From Desulfomicrobium apsheronum (GTDB lineage Bacteria; Desulfobacterota; Desulfovibrionia; Desulfovibrionales; Desulfomicrobiaceae): DNA of 64,000 bases. Numbering within the stretch: position 1 is the first letter of the stretch; each line of letters begins with the position of its first letter. This document shows, piece after piece, positions 24,038 through 33,041 of this stretch. The notes under the pieces were generated by a model. The model made no database searches. It was not told the DNA's origin and saw only the letters and a list, made by a program, of their open reading frames with translations. A program made the translations under genes and the position numbers. The stretch lies in assembly GCF_900114115.1 (NCBI RefSeq), contig NZ_FORX01000002.1:1-64000 (forward strand), in the 5' to 3' direction.

Positions 24038-24574
24038 ATGAATTTTTTCGAAAAAGTCAAAGGGACGACACAAAGCCCACCTAGGGTCAGTATTTCTGAG
24101 GTTGCCTGGTCTTGGATCGGCGCCTTTGTCGGCATAGCCCTCGTCGGTTTGCTTCAAGACGTGCTTGTGGATGAGTTCGGACAGGGTTTGCTCATTGGCT
24201 CCTTTGGCGCAACTGCGGTCCTCGTTTACGGAGCGATTCGAAGCCCGTTGGCCCAGCCCAGAAATGTTCTTGGAGGGCACGTCATCTCTGCGCTGATTGG
24301 GGTGTTGTCATATCAGCTTGTCGGAGACATTGTCTGGCTGGCGTCGGGGTTGGCAGTATCTACAGCCATTGCCGCAATGCATATGACTAGAACGTTGCAC
24401 CCCCCTGGCGGAGCGACGGCTCTGATTGCTGTTATCGGTGGGGACTCTGTGCACAATCTGGGGTATTTTTATGCATTTATACCTGTTGGGATCGGAGCCG
24501 TTATTCTTATTATAGTTGCTTTAGTTTTAAATAATTTTGCAAAGAACAGGCGTTATCCTGAATTTTGGTATTAA
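24038..24574 (+). CDS. HPP-family integral membrane protein
   Basis: A 178-aa protein with about four membrane helices and the family motif LHPPGGATAL. Members of this family have been linked to nitrite transport in chloroplasts and cyanobacteria, which would suit its position beside nitrite and NO genes; that is inference from the family and the context. It follows the CBS gene with a 3-base gap and the two are surely co-transcribed. Confidence 0.85.
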   Translation: MNFFEKVKGTTQSPPRVSISEVAWSWIGAFVGIALVGLLQDVLVDEFGQGLLIGSFGATAVLVYGAIRSPLAQPRNVLGGHVISALIGVLSYQLVGDIVWLASGLAVSTAIAAMHMTRTLHPPGGATALIAVIGGDSVHNLGYFYAFIPVGIGAVILIIVALVLNNFAKNRRYPEFWY

Positions 24575-24592
24575 TAAAAACATGAGGGATTG

Positions 24593-25660
24593 ATGAAAAA
24601 ACTTTTCGCATCAAAGCTGATATCTTTTTTTTCGTTAATTCTTTTTATTATTAATATTTTTATTGTGTGGAGTATATATTCGATTCATTCTTCGTTGGAG
24701 CGCGATGCCAATCTTATTAGCAACATAGGTTTTATTCGTGGGTCGACACAAAGAATTCTGAAATTTGAATTGCTTAAAAATATTGATAGTGCAGATTTCT
24801 CTATTAGCGAGGTGGATAAAATATTTGCTATTTACGTTGCTGATGGCAAGGCGGCTGAATTTAGGTTTGACCCAGAGATATATCAGCCTTTTAAGAGTCT
24901 TTATGGTGAATGGAATGCATTTAAGGATGTTTTGTATAAAAACAGGGCTGGACAGCAGCAATTTTTACAAGAACTGTCATTAATGAGTGAATATATTTGG
25001 AGCGGTTCTAATTCTCTCATGTTGAGGAAAGTTATTGGATCAGATCGTAAAACTTCAAATATTAAAAAATTATACTATTATGTTTTCTTCCTTTTTGGCT
25101 CGTCATTCATTTTTTATTTGATATCGAAGATTTTTGTACAAAAAGTCGAGCATAGCTCCCGCCATGACAGTTTGACGTCTGTTTATAACAGGGGTCAATT
25201 TGACCTGGATATCAAAGAAGAAATAGACAGATATGAGAGAAACAAGAGGGCGTTTTCATTGCTCATAATGGACATAGATCATTTTAAAAAAGTTAACGAT
25301 TCTTTAGGGCATGCAGAAGGAGACAGGGTTCTTAAAAAAATGGCAGGGACGGTCAGGCGATGTATCAGAAAGACAGACTTTTTCTACCGGATCGGGGGGG
25401 AAGAATTTGCTGTTTTGTCACCCGAGACAGATCGCGAAAGCGCGTTGCTTTTGGCCGAAAAAATTCGGAGTTCAGTGAAGAAAGAATTTTCCAAAGACAA
25501 GTCCAAGATAACAATTAGTATAGGTGGTTCCGTATATATGGGTGGAATCAGTCATTACGATTATTACAATCAAGCTGACAAAGCTTTGTATGAAGCTAAA
25601 AGAACTGGAAGAAATAAGTCTGTTATTTTCGAAAGCATGAATCTTCAACGGAGTGAATAA
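24593..25660 (+). CDS. Membrane diguanylate cyclase
   Basis: A 355-aa protein with two membrane helices (about 8-28 and 160-182) framing a short extracytoplasmic sensor, then a GGDEF domain. The active motif is IGGEEF and an RxxD inhibitory site (RKTD) lies five residues before it, so it is probably an active, feedback-regulated cyclic di-GMP synthase. The AT-rich sensor part contrasts with neighbours. Its TAA overlaps the ATG of the flavodiiron gene (TAATG), which ties signalling to NO reduction in one operon. The signal is unknown. Confidence 0.88.
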   Translation: MKKLFASKLISFFSLILFIINIFIVWSIYSIHSSLERDANLISNIGFIRGSTQRILKFELLKNIDSADFSISEVDKIFAIYVADGKAAEFRFDPEIYQPFKSLYGEWNAFKDVLYKNRAGQQQFLQELSLMSEYIWSGSNSLMLRKVIGSDRKTSNIKKLYYYVFFLFGSSFIFYLISKIFVQKVEHSSRHDSLTSVYNRGQFDLDIKEEIDRYERNKRAFSLLIMDIDHFKKVNDSLGHAEGDRVLKKMAGTVRRCIRKTDFFYRIGGEEFAVLSPETDRESALLLAEKIRSSVKKEFSKDKSKITISIGGSVYMGGISHYDYYNQADKALYEAKRTGRNKSVIFESMNLQRSE

Positions 25661-26835
25661 TGAGAAAAGTTGCAGAATCAGTGTGTTGGGTTGGCGCAGT
25701 GGATTGGGATAGGCGTCTTTTCGACTCTTTGGTTCCTCTTCCCGACGGGACGACCTACAATGCCTACCTTGTGGAAGGCAGCGAGAAAACAGCGCTCATT
25801 GACGCGGTGGATCCCGATATGGTCGACACCTTGCTTGGACATCTGGATGGGGTGGAAAAGCTCGACTATGTCATTTCCCAGCATGCCGAGCAGGATCATT
25901 CCGGGACCATTGCCTTAGTGCTGGACCTGTACCCGGAGGCCACGGTCGTCACCAACGCTAAGGCCAAGTCTATGCTCATGGATCTTTTGCTCATCCCCGA
26001 GGACAAATTCATCGTGGTCGGGGATGGCGAAACCCTTTCCCTTGGTGACAAGACTCTCACATTCATTCTCACGCCTTGGGTGCACTGGCCGGAAACCATG
26101 TCCACCTACTTGGCCGAAGACAAGATTCTGTTCAGTGGCGACTTTTTTGGCTCGCACATAGCCACGAGCGATCTCTTCGTGCGCGACCAAGGTCGGGTGC
26201 TTGAAGCCGCCAAACGCTATTTCGGCGAGATCATGATGCCGTTTCGGACCATAATCGCTAAGAACCTGGAAAAACTTAGTCCATACGACATCCGCATGAT
26301 CGCCCCGAGTCACGGCCAGATCTACGATAGCCCCGGCTGGATTGTGGACGCCTACAAGGACTGGGTTTCAGGCGTGGCGCACAACCTGGTGGCCTTGCCC
26401 TTTGTGTCCATGCACGGCAGCACGAGGCTCATGGTCGACCACTTGGCGGCGGCCTTGTCCGAACGCGATGTGCGGGTGGAACTCTTTAATCTTGCCGTGA
26501 CCGACATCGGCAAGTTGGCCATGTCTCTGGTGGATGCTGGCTCCATCGTGCTCGGTACTCCCACGGTGCTTGTCGGTCCGCATCCCATGGCCGCCTACGC
26601 AGCATTTCTGGCCAACGCCTTGCGACCCAAGGCCAAATACTTGTCCATAGTCGGTTCATATGGATGGGGCGGCAAGACAGTCGAGACACTGGCCGGCATG
26701 ATACCCAATCTGAAGGTTGAGGTGCTGGATCCTGTGCTTTGCAAGGGTTTGCCAAGCGACGACACGTACGGCGCATTGGATCGTCTGGCGGATGCCATTG
26801 CCGCCAAGCATAAGGAAAGCGGCTTTCAGGGGTAG
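25660..26835 (+). CDS. Flavodiiron protein (FprA/ROO type)
   Basis: A 391-aa flavodiiron protein that reduces NO to N2O and/or oxygen to water. The N-terminal metallo-beta-lactamase-like domain has the diiron ligands in QHAEQDHSG, then SGDFFGSH and APSHGQIY. The C-terminal half is flavodoxin-like (FVSMHGSTRLMVDHLA, VLGTPTVL, GSYGWGG), binding FMN. There is no fused rubredoxin, the class A architecture common in Desulfovibrio. It is translationally coupled to the GGDEF gene. The neighbouring hcp and NO reductase favour NO as substrate. Confidence 0.92.
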   Translation: MRKVAESVCWVGAVDWDRRLFDSLVPLPDGTTYNAYLVEGSEKTALIDAVDPDMVDTLLGHLDGVEKLDYVISQHAEQDHSGTIALVLDLYPEATVVTNAKAKSMLMDLLLIPEDKFIVVGDGETLSLGDKTLTFILTPWVHWPETMSTYLAEDKILFSGDFFGSHIATSDLFVRDQGRVLEAAKRYFGEIMMPFRTIIAKNLEKLSPYDIRMIAPSHGQIYDSPGWIVDAYKDWVSGVAHNLVALPFVSMHGSTRLMVDHLAAALSERDVRVELFNLAVTDIGKLAMSLVDAGSIVLGTPTVLVGPHPMAAYAAFLANALRPKAKYLSIVGSYGWGGKTVETLAGMIPNLKVEVLDPVLCKGLPSDDTYGALDRLADAIAAKHKESGFQG

Positions 26836-26908
26836 TTTTTTTCTAGTATCGATTTGAGGTGCGTGCATTGTCACGCGATTGGCAACAGTAATTACAAAGG
26901 AGGTCACT

Positions 26909-28570
26909 ATGTTTTGCTTCCAGTGTCAGGAAACAGCGAAGAATACGGGCTGCACGGTCAAAGGCATGTGCGGCAAGCCGGAAGAAACCGCCAATCTACA
27001 GGATTTGCTCATTTTTGTGCTGCGTGGCATCGCCGTTTATGGCGAAAAATTAAAGGAGTTGGGACAGCCCGACCGCTCTAATGACGATTTCGTGCTTCAG
27101 GGATTATTTGCGACAATCACCAATGCTAACTGGGATGATGCCCGTTTTGTGGCCATGATCCAGGATGGCCTGGCTCGTCGTGACAAACTGAAAAATTCCT
27201 TCCTGGCCGCCTACAAGGCCAAGCACGGCAAGGATTTCACCGACCCGCTGCCTGAAGCAGCGACCTGGACCGGAAGCTCTTCCGCTTTTGCCGAAAAGGC
27301 CAAGAGCGTAGGCATCCTGTCCACCGCCAACGAGGATGTGCGTTCCCTGCGCGAGCTGCTGATAATCGGCCTCAAAGGCGTGGCCGCCTATGCCGAGCAC
27401 GCTGCGGTGCTGGGCTTCCGCAAGGCCGAAATCGACGACTTCATGCTTGAGGCCCTGGCTTCAACGACCAAGGATCTGTCCGTGGATGAAATGGTCGCGC
27501 TGGTCATGAAGGCCGGCGGCATGGCCGTAACCACCATGGCCCTGCTGGACGAGGCCAACACTACTACCTACGGCAACCCGGAAATCACCCAGGTCAACAT
27601 CGGCGTGGGCAAGAACCCCGGCATCCTCATCAGCGGCCATGACCTGAAGGATATGGCCGAGTTGCTGAAGCAGACCGAGGGCACAGGCGTGGACGTTTAC
27701 ACCCACGGCGAAATGCTTCCCGCCAACTATTATCCGGCGTTCAAGAAGTACCCGCATTTCGTGGGGAACTACGGCGGCTCCTGGTGGCAGCAGAATCCCG
27801 AATTCGAGTCCTTCAACGGCCCCATCCTGCTGACCACAAACTGTCTGGTGCCGCTCAAAAAAGAGAACACCTATCTGGACCGTCTCTACACCACTGGCGT
27901 GGTTGGGTATGAAGGGGCCAAGCACATCGCTGACCGGCCTGCGGGAGGAGCCAAGGATTTCTCGGCGCTGATCGCACAGGCCAAGAAATGTCCTCCGCCC
28001 GTTGAGATCGAGACTGGTAGCATCGTCGGCGGTTTCGCCCATCATCAGGTACTAGCCTTGGCCGACAAGGTGGTTGAGGCTGTCAAGTCCGGCGCGATCA
28101 AGCGCTTTGTGGTCATGGCCGGGTGTGATGGTCGGCAGAAGTCTCGTTCCTATTACACTGAAGTGGCCGAAAATTTGCCCAAGGACACCGTGATCTTGAC
28201 GGCCGGTTGCGCCAAGTACCGCTATAACAAACTGAATCTCGGTGACATCGGTGGCATTCCACGTGTGCTGGACGCAGGGCAGTGCAACGATTCCTATTCC
28301 CTGGCCGTCATTGCTCTGAAACTCAAAGAAGTCTTCGGCCTGGATGACATCAACGATCTGCCCGTATCTTACGATATCGCCTGGTACGAGCAGAAGGCCG
28401 TGGCCGTGCTTCTGGCCCTCCTATTCTTAGGTGTGAAGGGAATCCGCCTCGGACCCACGCTTCCGGCATTCCTGTCCCCGAACGTGGCCAAGGTACTGGT
28501 TGAAAATTTCAACATCAAACCAATCGGAACAGTGCAGGATGACATCGCGGCCATGATGGCGGGTAAATAG
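26909..28570 (+). CDS. hcp: Hybrid-cluster protein (hydroxylamine reductase)
   Basis: A 553-aa Hcp of the anaerobe type. The N-terminal Cys motif [15 protein letters not shown]...CG supplies the 4Fe-4S (cubane) cluster ligands. Later motifs bind the hybrid Fe-S-O cluster: [57 protein letters not shown] and [10 protein letters not shown]. The length and sequence closely match the Desulfovibrio form. It reduces hydroxylamine in vitro and is thought to act on NO in cells. The start at 26909 has AAAGGAGGT before it. A hairpin terminator follows. Confidence 0.96.
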   Translation: MFCFQCQETAKNTGCTVKGMCGKPEETANLQDLLIFVLRGIAVYGEKLKELGQPDRSNDDFVLQGLFATITNANWDDARFVAMIQDGLARRDKLKNSFLAAYKAKHGKDFTDPLPEAATWTGSSSAFAEKAKSVGILSTANEDVRSLRELLIIGLKGVAAYAEHAAVLGFRKAEIDDFMLEALASTTKDLSVDEMVALVMKAGGMAVTTMALLDEANTTTYGNPEITQVNIGVGKNPGILISGHDLKDMAELLKQTEGTGVDVYTHGEMLPANYYPAFKKYPHFVGNYGGSWWQQNPEFESFNGPILLTTNCLVPLKKENTYLDRLYTTGVVGYEGAKHIADRPAGGAKDFSALIAQAKKCPPPVEIETGSIVGGFAHHQVLALADKVVEAVKSGAIKRFVVMAGCDGRQKSRSYYTEVAENLPKDTVILTAGCAKYRYNKLNLGDIGGIPRVLDAGQCNDSYSLAVIALKLKEVFGLDDINDLPVSYDIAWYEQKAVAVLLALLFLGVKGIRLGPTLPAFLSPNVAKVLVENFNIKPIGTVQDDIAAMMAGK

Positions 28571-28572
28571 AT

Positions 28573-28601
28573 GAAGGGGGGGCTTCGGCTCCCCTTTTTT
28601 T
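28573..28601 (+). terminator. Terminator after hcp
   Basis: aagggg and cccctt close a stem over cttcgg (with a g/t interruption), followed by seven T, directly after the hcp stop. Confidence 0.8.
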
Positions 28602-28680
28602 CATCAATAGCTGATCTCTGCTTTAAAGATTCGTTGAGGCTTCCAATCAGATTTTGTGTTGGATTCAATGGAGGGCAGAA

Positions 28681-30918
28681 ATGATAAGTCCAAAGGTAAA
28701 GGCTGTTTTCTTTTTTTGTCTCGCGTTGACATTTGGAGTCCTGATTTTTGGCGGTTACGCCATCAACAAGGAAAAACCACCCATTCCCGCCAAGGTTCTG
28801 GATCACTCAGGGAGCACCCTGTTCACAGGCGAGGACGTCATCGGTGGACAGAATTATTTTTACAGCAGGGGCGGGCAGCATATCGGAACCATCTGGGGGC
28901 ACGGAGCGTATCTGGCACCCGATTGGTCGGCCGACTTCCTGCACCGCATGGGTCTTTTTCTTGCCGCTCGGCACAATGGGCTGGACGCTCCCCAGGCCGG
29001 TACGTTCACCCATGATGACTTCAAGAAAATGGACCCTGCCGAACAAGCCCGGCTCCAGGTCCTGGTTACGCAGGAAATGAAGAAAAACCGTTACGATCCG
29101 CTCACCGGAGTGCTGACTCTGACGGAATTTCAGACCGAAGCGTTCAAAGCCTTGACCGGATATTACACAGAGCTTTTTCAGAACGGAAACGACCGTATGG
29201 GCCTGCAACCTGGAATCGTCAGGACGGCCGAGGAGGGCCGCTTGGTGACGGTCTTCTTCGCATGGCTGTCTTGGGCCGCCGGGACGCAGCGTCTTGACGC
29301 CGAGCACACCTACACGACCAACTGGCCCTACGACCCTCTGGTCGGAAACGAACCCTTGCCGGACTTTCTCATTTGGTCCATCGTCAGCGTCATCCTGCTC
29401 ATTTTCGGCATTGCAGGAGCCTTGTTCGTCTACCAGCGCTATGTCGGCCAGGACGAATACGGGAACACGCTCAAACTTGATTTCCCAGAACCGAAGCCGA
29501 CTTCGAGTCAGAAAGCGACACTCATTTACTTTCTGACCGCAATCGCGCTTTTTACCTTGCAACTGGGGCTTGGCGCGGTGACGGCCCACTTCACCGTGGA
29601 AGGCAATTCGTTTTTCGGCATCCCTATCGCCTCTTTTCTGCCGTATGCGGCAGTGAGAACGTGGCACATCCAGTTGTCCATCTTTTTCATCGCCACGTGT
29701 TTCCTGGCAGCGGGCCTCTTTATCGGGCCGTTTGTCGGCAAGGAACCAAAAGGGCAGGCTTTTTGGGTGGTCGTCCTCTTCGGGGCGCTGGTGGTCGTCG
29801 TGCTGGGCACTTTGGGCGGCACCTGGCTTTCCGTCTCCGGATTTTTCGATGGCGACGGATTCATGTTCGGCCACCAAGGGTACGAGTTCATCGAGCTTGG
29901 CCGCGTCTGGCAGCTCCTGCTCATCGTCGGCATGATCATCTGGCTCGTTCTCGTCTGGCGGGCCATACGCCCGGCCGTGCAGAGCGAGACGGACGGCGGT
30001 GGGCTTACGCACATGCTCCTGTACAGCTCGGTGTCCATTCCGCTCTTCTACATGGCGGGGCTGCTCTATGGGAAGGGGAGCCACCTCTCGGACGCGGAAT
30101 ACTGGCGGTGGTGGGTCGTGCATCTTTGGGTTGAGGGCTTTTTCGAGGTCTTCGCCACGGTGGTCATGGCTTTCCTGCTTTCGCACATCGGTGCGGTCAG
30201 CAAGAAATTTGCCCTGACCAGCGTGTACTTCATCGTCTTCTTGTATCTCGGCAGCGGAGTCATCGGCACCTTCCATCACCTGTACTGGAGCGGTTCGCCG
30301 ACCATCGTCATCGCCCTCGGAGCGGTGTTTTCGGCTTTGGAGGTCGTTCCCCTCTCGCTCTTGGGGTTTGAGGCCGCACACAACCTCAGGGTCGTGGACG
30401 AAGGTGGCAAGGGATACGCCTACAAATGGCCCATATACTTCTTCGTGGCTGTGGCGTTCTGGAATCTCGTCGGGGCAGGCGTGTTCGGCTTCCTGATCAA
30501 TCCGCCCATCGTCCTCTACTATGCCCAGGGCATCAACACCACGCCGATCCATTCGCACGGGGCGCTCTTTGGCGTGTACGGCATGCTCGCCATCTCCCTG
30601 ATGCTCTTCTCCGTGAGGCATATCGTCACGAAGGCCTCCTGGTCGGACAGCCTCCTGAAATGGAGCTTCTGGGGGCTCAACGGCGGCTTGGCGGGCATGA
30701 TGGTCTTCAGCCTCATTCCGTCAGGCTTTTTTCAGTTCTACCACGCCGTCAAGGAAGGCCTGTGGTTTGCGCGTAGCCCTGAAATCACGTCCCACGAATT
30801 TATCCGCACCGTGACATGGATGCGCATGCTGCCGGATGTGATATTTGCGGTGGGCGCATTCTCGTTGTTGCTCTTCCTGCTGCGTTCAATCTGGCTGAGT
30901 TTCTTGAAAAAATCATAG
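28681..30918 (+). CDS. norZ: Quinol-dependent nitric oxide reductase (qNOR)
   Basis: A 745-aa single-chain NO reductase that reduces NO to N2O with quinol. It has an N-terminal membrane helix, then a periplasmic cytochrome-c-like domain without haem c (DHSGSTLFTGEDVIGGQNYF, HIGTIWGHGAYLAPDWSADF as landmarks), then a 12-helix haem-copper-oxidase-like core. The haem and Fe-B His ligands are visible in RTWHIQL, VVHLWVEGFFEV, TFHHLYW and HSHGALFG. The start at 28681 has GGAGGG. The protein lies with Hcp and the flavodiiron protein, giving a complete set for NO removal. Confidence 0.93.
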   Translation: MISPKVKAVFFFCLALTFGVLIFGGYAINKEKPPIPAKVLDHSGSTLFTGEDVIGGQNYFYSRGGQHIGTIWGHGAYLAPDWSADFLHRMGLFLAARHNGLDAPQAGTFTHDDFKKMDPAEQARLQVLVTQEMKKNRYDPLTGVLTLTEFQTEAFKALTGYYTELFQNGNDRMGLQPGIVRTAEEGRLVTVFFAWLSWAAGTQRLDAEHTYTTNWPYDPLVGNEPLPDFLIWSIVSVILLIFGIAGALFVYQRYVGQDEYGNTLKLDFPEPKPTSSQKATLIYFLTAIALFTLQLGLGAVTAHFTVEGNSFFGIPIASFLPYAAVRTWHIQLSIFFIATCFLAAGLFIGPFVGKEPKGQAFWVVVLFGALVVVVLGTLGGTWLSVSGFFDGDGFMFGHQGYEFIELGRVWQLLLIVGMIIWLVLVWRAIRPAVQSETDGGGLTHMLLYSSVSIPLFYMAGLLYGKGSHLSDAEYWRWWVVHLWVEGFFEVFATVVMAFLLSHIGAVSKKFALTSVYFIVFLYLGSGVIGTFHHLYWSGSPTIVIALGAVFSALEVVPLSLLGFEAAHNLRVVDEGGKGYAYKWPIYFFVAVAFWNLVGAGVFGFLINPPIVLYYAQGINTTPIHSHGALFGVYGMLAISLMLFSVRHIVTKASWSDSLLKWSFWGLNGGLAGMMVFSLIPSGFFQFYHAVKEGLWFARSPEITSHEFIRTVTWMRMLPDVIFAVGAFSLLLFLLRSIWLSFLKKS

Positions 30919-30923
30919 AAGTG

Positions 30924-30951
30924 AATGGAGGGGCGGCATGCTCGTCCCTCC
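30924..30951 (+). terminator. Hairpin after the NO reductase gene
   Basis: tggaggg and ccctcca form a stem over a 13-base loop starting 6 bases after the stop. No T run follows, so it may be a weak terminator or an mRNA-stabilising structure. Confidence 0.4.
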
Positions 30952-30972
30952 ACGTGATCTGGGTGCTTTGAT

Positions 30973-31323
30973 ATGTGTATTGCAATCAAAAGGGTTTACG
31001 ATCCCATCGGTGATGACGGCAGGCGTATTCTAGTGGACCGCCTTTGGCCACGCGGGGTGAGTAAAGACAGCCTTAAGGGCTTGTGGATCAAGGAGGTTTC
31101 CCCGAGCACTGAGTTGCGAAAATGGTTTGATCATCAACCAACCAAATGGCTGGAGTTCAAAAGACGATATTTTGCTGAGTTGGATTCCCGGGCGGAATCC
31201 GTCGAAAAGATTGTCAACTTTGTTCAGGATGGGAGCGTGACTCTTTTATATTCCAGCAAAAATAAAGAGTTGAATCACGCGGTCGCATTGCTTGAACATT
31301 TGAACTGTATTATAAAGAAGTGA
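30973..31323 (+). CDS. DUF488-family protein
   Basis: A 116-aa protein with the DUF488 pattern: IKRVYDP, GRRILVDRLWPRGVSK, WIKEVSPSTELRKWF and VTLLYSSKNKELNHA. Function is not established. Family members are common beside NO- and stress-response genes. It lies 54 bases after the NO reductase and 27 before the hemerythrin-like gene in the same orientation, and is probably co-transcribed with the latter. Confidence 0.85.
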   Translation: MCIAIKRVYDPIGDDGRRILVDRLWPRGVSKDSLKGLWIKEVSPSTELRKWFDHQPTKWLEFKRRYFAELDSRAESVEKIVNFVQDGSVTLLYSSKNKELNHAVALLEHLNCIIKK

Positions 31324-31350
31324 TTATTTATTAATATTGGAGGCGTTGAG

Positions 31351-31899
31351 ATGAAATCTGTACAAGATCTTATGAACGAACACGAAGGCATTCAGTTGAT
31401 GCTTTCCATTTTGCAAAATGTGGCGAAAAAAATAGTTTCTGGAAAGAATATTCCTGCTGAAGAATTGAAAGGAATCATGGAGTTTCTGACCGTCTTTGTA
31501 GACAAATGTCATCACGGGAAAGAAGAGGATTTTTTGTTTCCGGCGCTTGAAGCTGCGGGAATAGCCAGAGATGGTGGACCGATCGGTGTCATGCTGCAAG
31601 AGCACGAGCGTGGACGACGACATATTGCAGATATGAAAAAAGCACTGGGAGATTTCACATCAAGCGGCATCAATGCTGCTGAATTTGAGAAAGCTGTGGA
31701 AGAATATGTTTCTTTATTGAATCAGCATATTTTTAAAGAAAACAGTGTATTGTTTCAAATGGCTGAAAAAGTCTTGAGTGCCGACGAAGACAAAAAATTG
31801 TTCGATAATTTTGAAAAACTTGAAGTTGAGCGTATTGGTCTAGGGAAGCATGAAGAATTTCATGCATTGATGGACACACTTGCAGACAAATACAGGTAG
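31351..31899 (+). CDS. Hemerythrin-like (HHE) domain protein
   Basis: A 182-aa four-helix protein of the HHE family that binds a non-haem diiron centre. Candidate ligands: LMNEHEGIQLML (first His/Glu), DKCHHGKEEDFLFP, LQEHERGRRHI and LNQHIFKENSVLF. Such proteins sense or bind O2 or NO; some repair iron centres after nitrosative damage. The genomic setting makes NO or iron-centre protection the likelier role, by inference. A GGAGG site precedes the start. Confidence 0.88.
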   Translation: MKSVQDLMNEHEGIQLMLSILQNVAKKIVSGKNIPAEELKGIMEFLTVFVDKCHHGKEEDFLFPALEAAGIARDGGPIGVMLQEHERGRRHIADMKKALGDFTSSGINAAEFEKAVEEYVSLLNQHIFKENSVLFQMAEKVLSADEDKKLFDNFEKLEVERIGLGKHEEFHALMDTLADKYR

Positions 31900-32048
31900 A
31901 GAGACGCTGTTATAAAAATTGAGATGGAGCACGAAGATGAAACTTGCCTGTTGTAGTCATATTTAGTTTTGATTGGATGATTTCAAAACAATTCATGGGA
32001 TGTAACGTAGGTAAAGACCGGAGTTTGGTTGCTCACTATGTATGAAAG

Positions 32049-32082
32049 AGGCCGGCTCTCCGGGAAAAGGGGAGACCGGCCT
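32049..32082 (-). terminator. Copy of the mucR terminator
   Basis: aggccgg (32049-32055) pairs with ccggcct (32076-32082), with inner complementary bases, followed by the same gacattttcag seen after the intact mucR-like gene's hairpin. It belongs to the mucR remnant next to it. Confidence 0.5.
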
Positions 32083-32109
32083 GACATTTTCAGCTTTCTA
32101 CTACGATGA

Positions 32110-32222
32110 CTACTCGGACTTGGGAGAGTTTTTGCGCTTTTCCAAGAGCGTTATCTTCTGCCTGATCTTTCGGTGGTCGTGGGCAGGGATTTTGCCACAA
32201 GGGATTGAGCTTCCGTAAAGCT
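32110..32222 (-). pseudogene. 3' remnant of a second mucR-like gene
   Basis: On the minus strand two short frames reproduce the C-terminus of the MucR-type regulator encoded at 13950-14351. One reads QSLVAKSLP, against TSLVAKSLA in the intact protein. After a one-base shift the other reads HRKIRQKITLLEKRKNSPKSE and stop, against RRKTMQDMKLWEKRKKASKAE. The zinc finger and N-terminus are absent. The terminator after it is also duplicated. This is a decayed second copy, not a functional gene. Confidence 0.7.
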
Positions 32223-32302
32223 GCGAGGCACTCAATTCTTGAGAGTTCCCCCCTGACTAGGATGCCAATTCACTGCGCTGCTGTGATGCTGCCCTGTCCG
32301 GA

Positions 32303-32926
32303 TCAATGCTGATGATCGATGGACGCGGCCTGTTCGCCATGATGGGCCCCGCCGTGGACCGCCTTCACGATCCCCTCGACGTAATGAACATAGGTGACGT
32401 ACGCCTCGACATGCTCCCGGCCGGCATCGACGCTGTCGTTGGCGTGCTTTTTCGTTTCGTTGGCATGCCCGAAGCGTTCGAGGATTCCCTTTTCGACGTG
32501 GGCGGCGATGGTCTGGGCCAGTTCTGCGCCGTTTCCCTGCTCCAACGCCAGGTCCGCCTTGGCGACCACGGGCTCGACGGCGCCGGCCGCCTTGAGCCCG
32601 GTGTAGGGGGCACCTTCGCCTGCGCGATGGACCCTGACCAGGGTTTCAAAGAAATAGGTATCCGCCAGGTCACGCGCTCCGGCGTCGAGTTTGCGCACGG
32701 ACAAGGTCTTTTCGAAGGCTTTGCGGATTTCCGGTTCGTCGTCGGCCTTGACCCATTTGAGGACCGGGGTGACATCTCCGTCTGCCAGGGCGGTCCGGGC
32801 GTCGGACACCACCGGGCCATCGAGGGTGTCGCAATGGGCCTGGGCGATTTGAGGCGCGATCAGGAGCGCCAGAGCAAACGATGCCACCGTCAAGAATCCT
32901 TTGATGCCGTTGTTCAGCGAGTTCAT
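32303..32926 (-). CDS. Exported DUF6448-like protein with His-rich tail
   Basis: A 207-aa protein with a signal peptide (cleavage likely after IAQAHA-type end, sequence APQIAQAHC) and a largely helical mature part: LDGPVVSDARTAL near its start, TYFFETLVRVHRAGEGAPYTG in the middle (shown as TYFFETLVRVHRAGEG), then HVEAYVTYVHYVEG. It ends in HGGAHHGEQ and DHQH. The His residues may bind metal. The start at 32926 has ACGGAGGA. It is divergent from an ECF sigma gene with repeated TGTCAC elements between them, so it may be that factor's target. Function unknown. Confidence 0.65.
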   Translation of the reverse strand: MNSLNNGIKGFLTVASFALALLIAPQIAQAHCDTLDGPVVSDARTALADGDVTPVLKWVKADDEPEIRKAFEKTLSVRKLDAGARDLADTYFFETLVRVHRAGEGAPYTGLKAAGAVEPVVAKADLALEQGNGAELAQTIAAHVEKGILERFGHANETKKHANDSVDAGREHVEAYVTYVHYVEGIVKAVHGGAHHGEQAASIDHQH

Positions 32927-32987
32927 GTGTTCCTCCGTAAAGGTTGGTTGATGTCTATGCCCACCAGAACGAAACGGAACGCCCGTT

Positions 32988-33041
32988 TGTGACAGAAGAA
33001 AAAAAATTGTCACATAATCGCTCCGGCCTTCGTATTGTCAC
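32988..33041. promoter_or_regulatory. TGTCAC repeats between divergent genes
   Basis: tgtgaca (32988-32994) and tgtcaca (33008-33014) form a dyad, and a third tgtcac lies at 33036-33041. They sit between the DUF6448-like gene and the ECF sigma gene and could be an operator or ECF promoter elements. No experimental motif was matched. Confidence 0.3.

Noticed and set aside
26868..26885. TTGTCA-N6-TGGCAA dyad before hcp, like a CRP/FNR (HcpR) box
   Set aside because: One mismatch and only 24 bases from the ATG, so too close for a usual activator site; I could not confirm the HcpR consensus.
28807..30621. 604-codon open frame opposite the NO reductase gene
   Set aside because: It is an antisense shadow of a long GC-rich gene; its peptide is His/Glu/Arg-rich without domain sense, while the plus strand has all NO reductase motifs.
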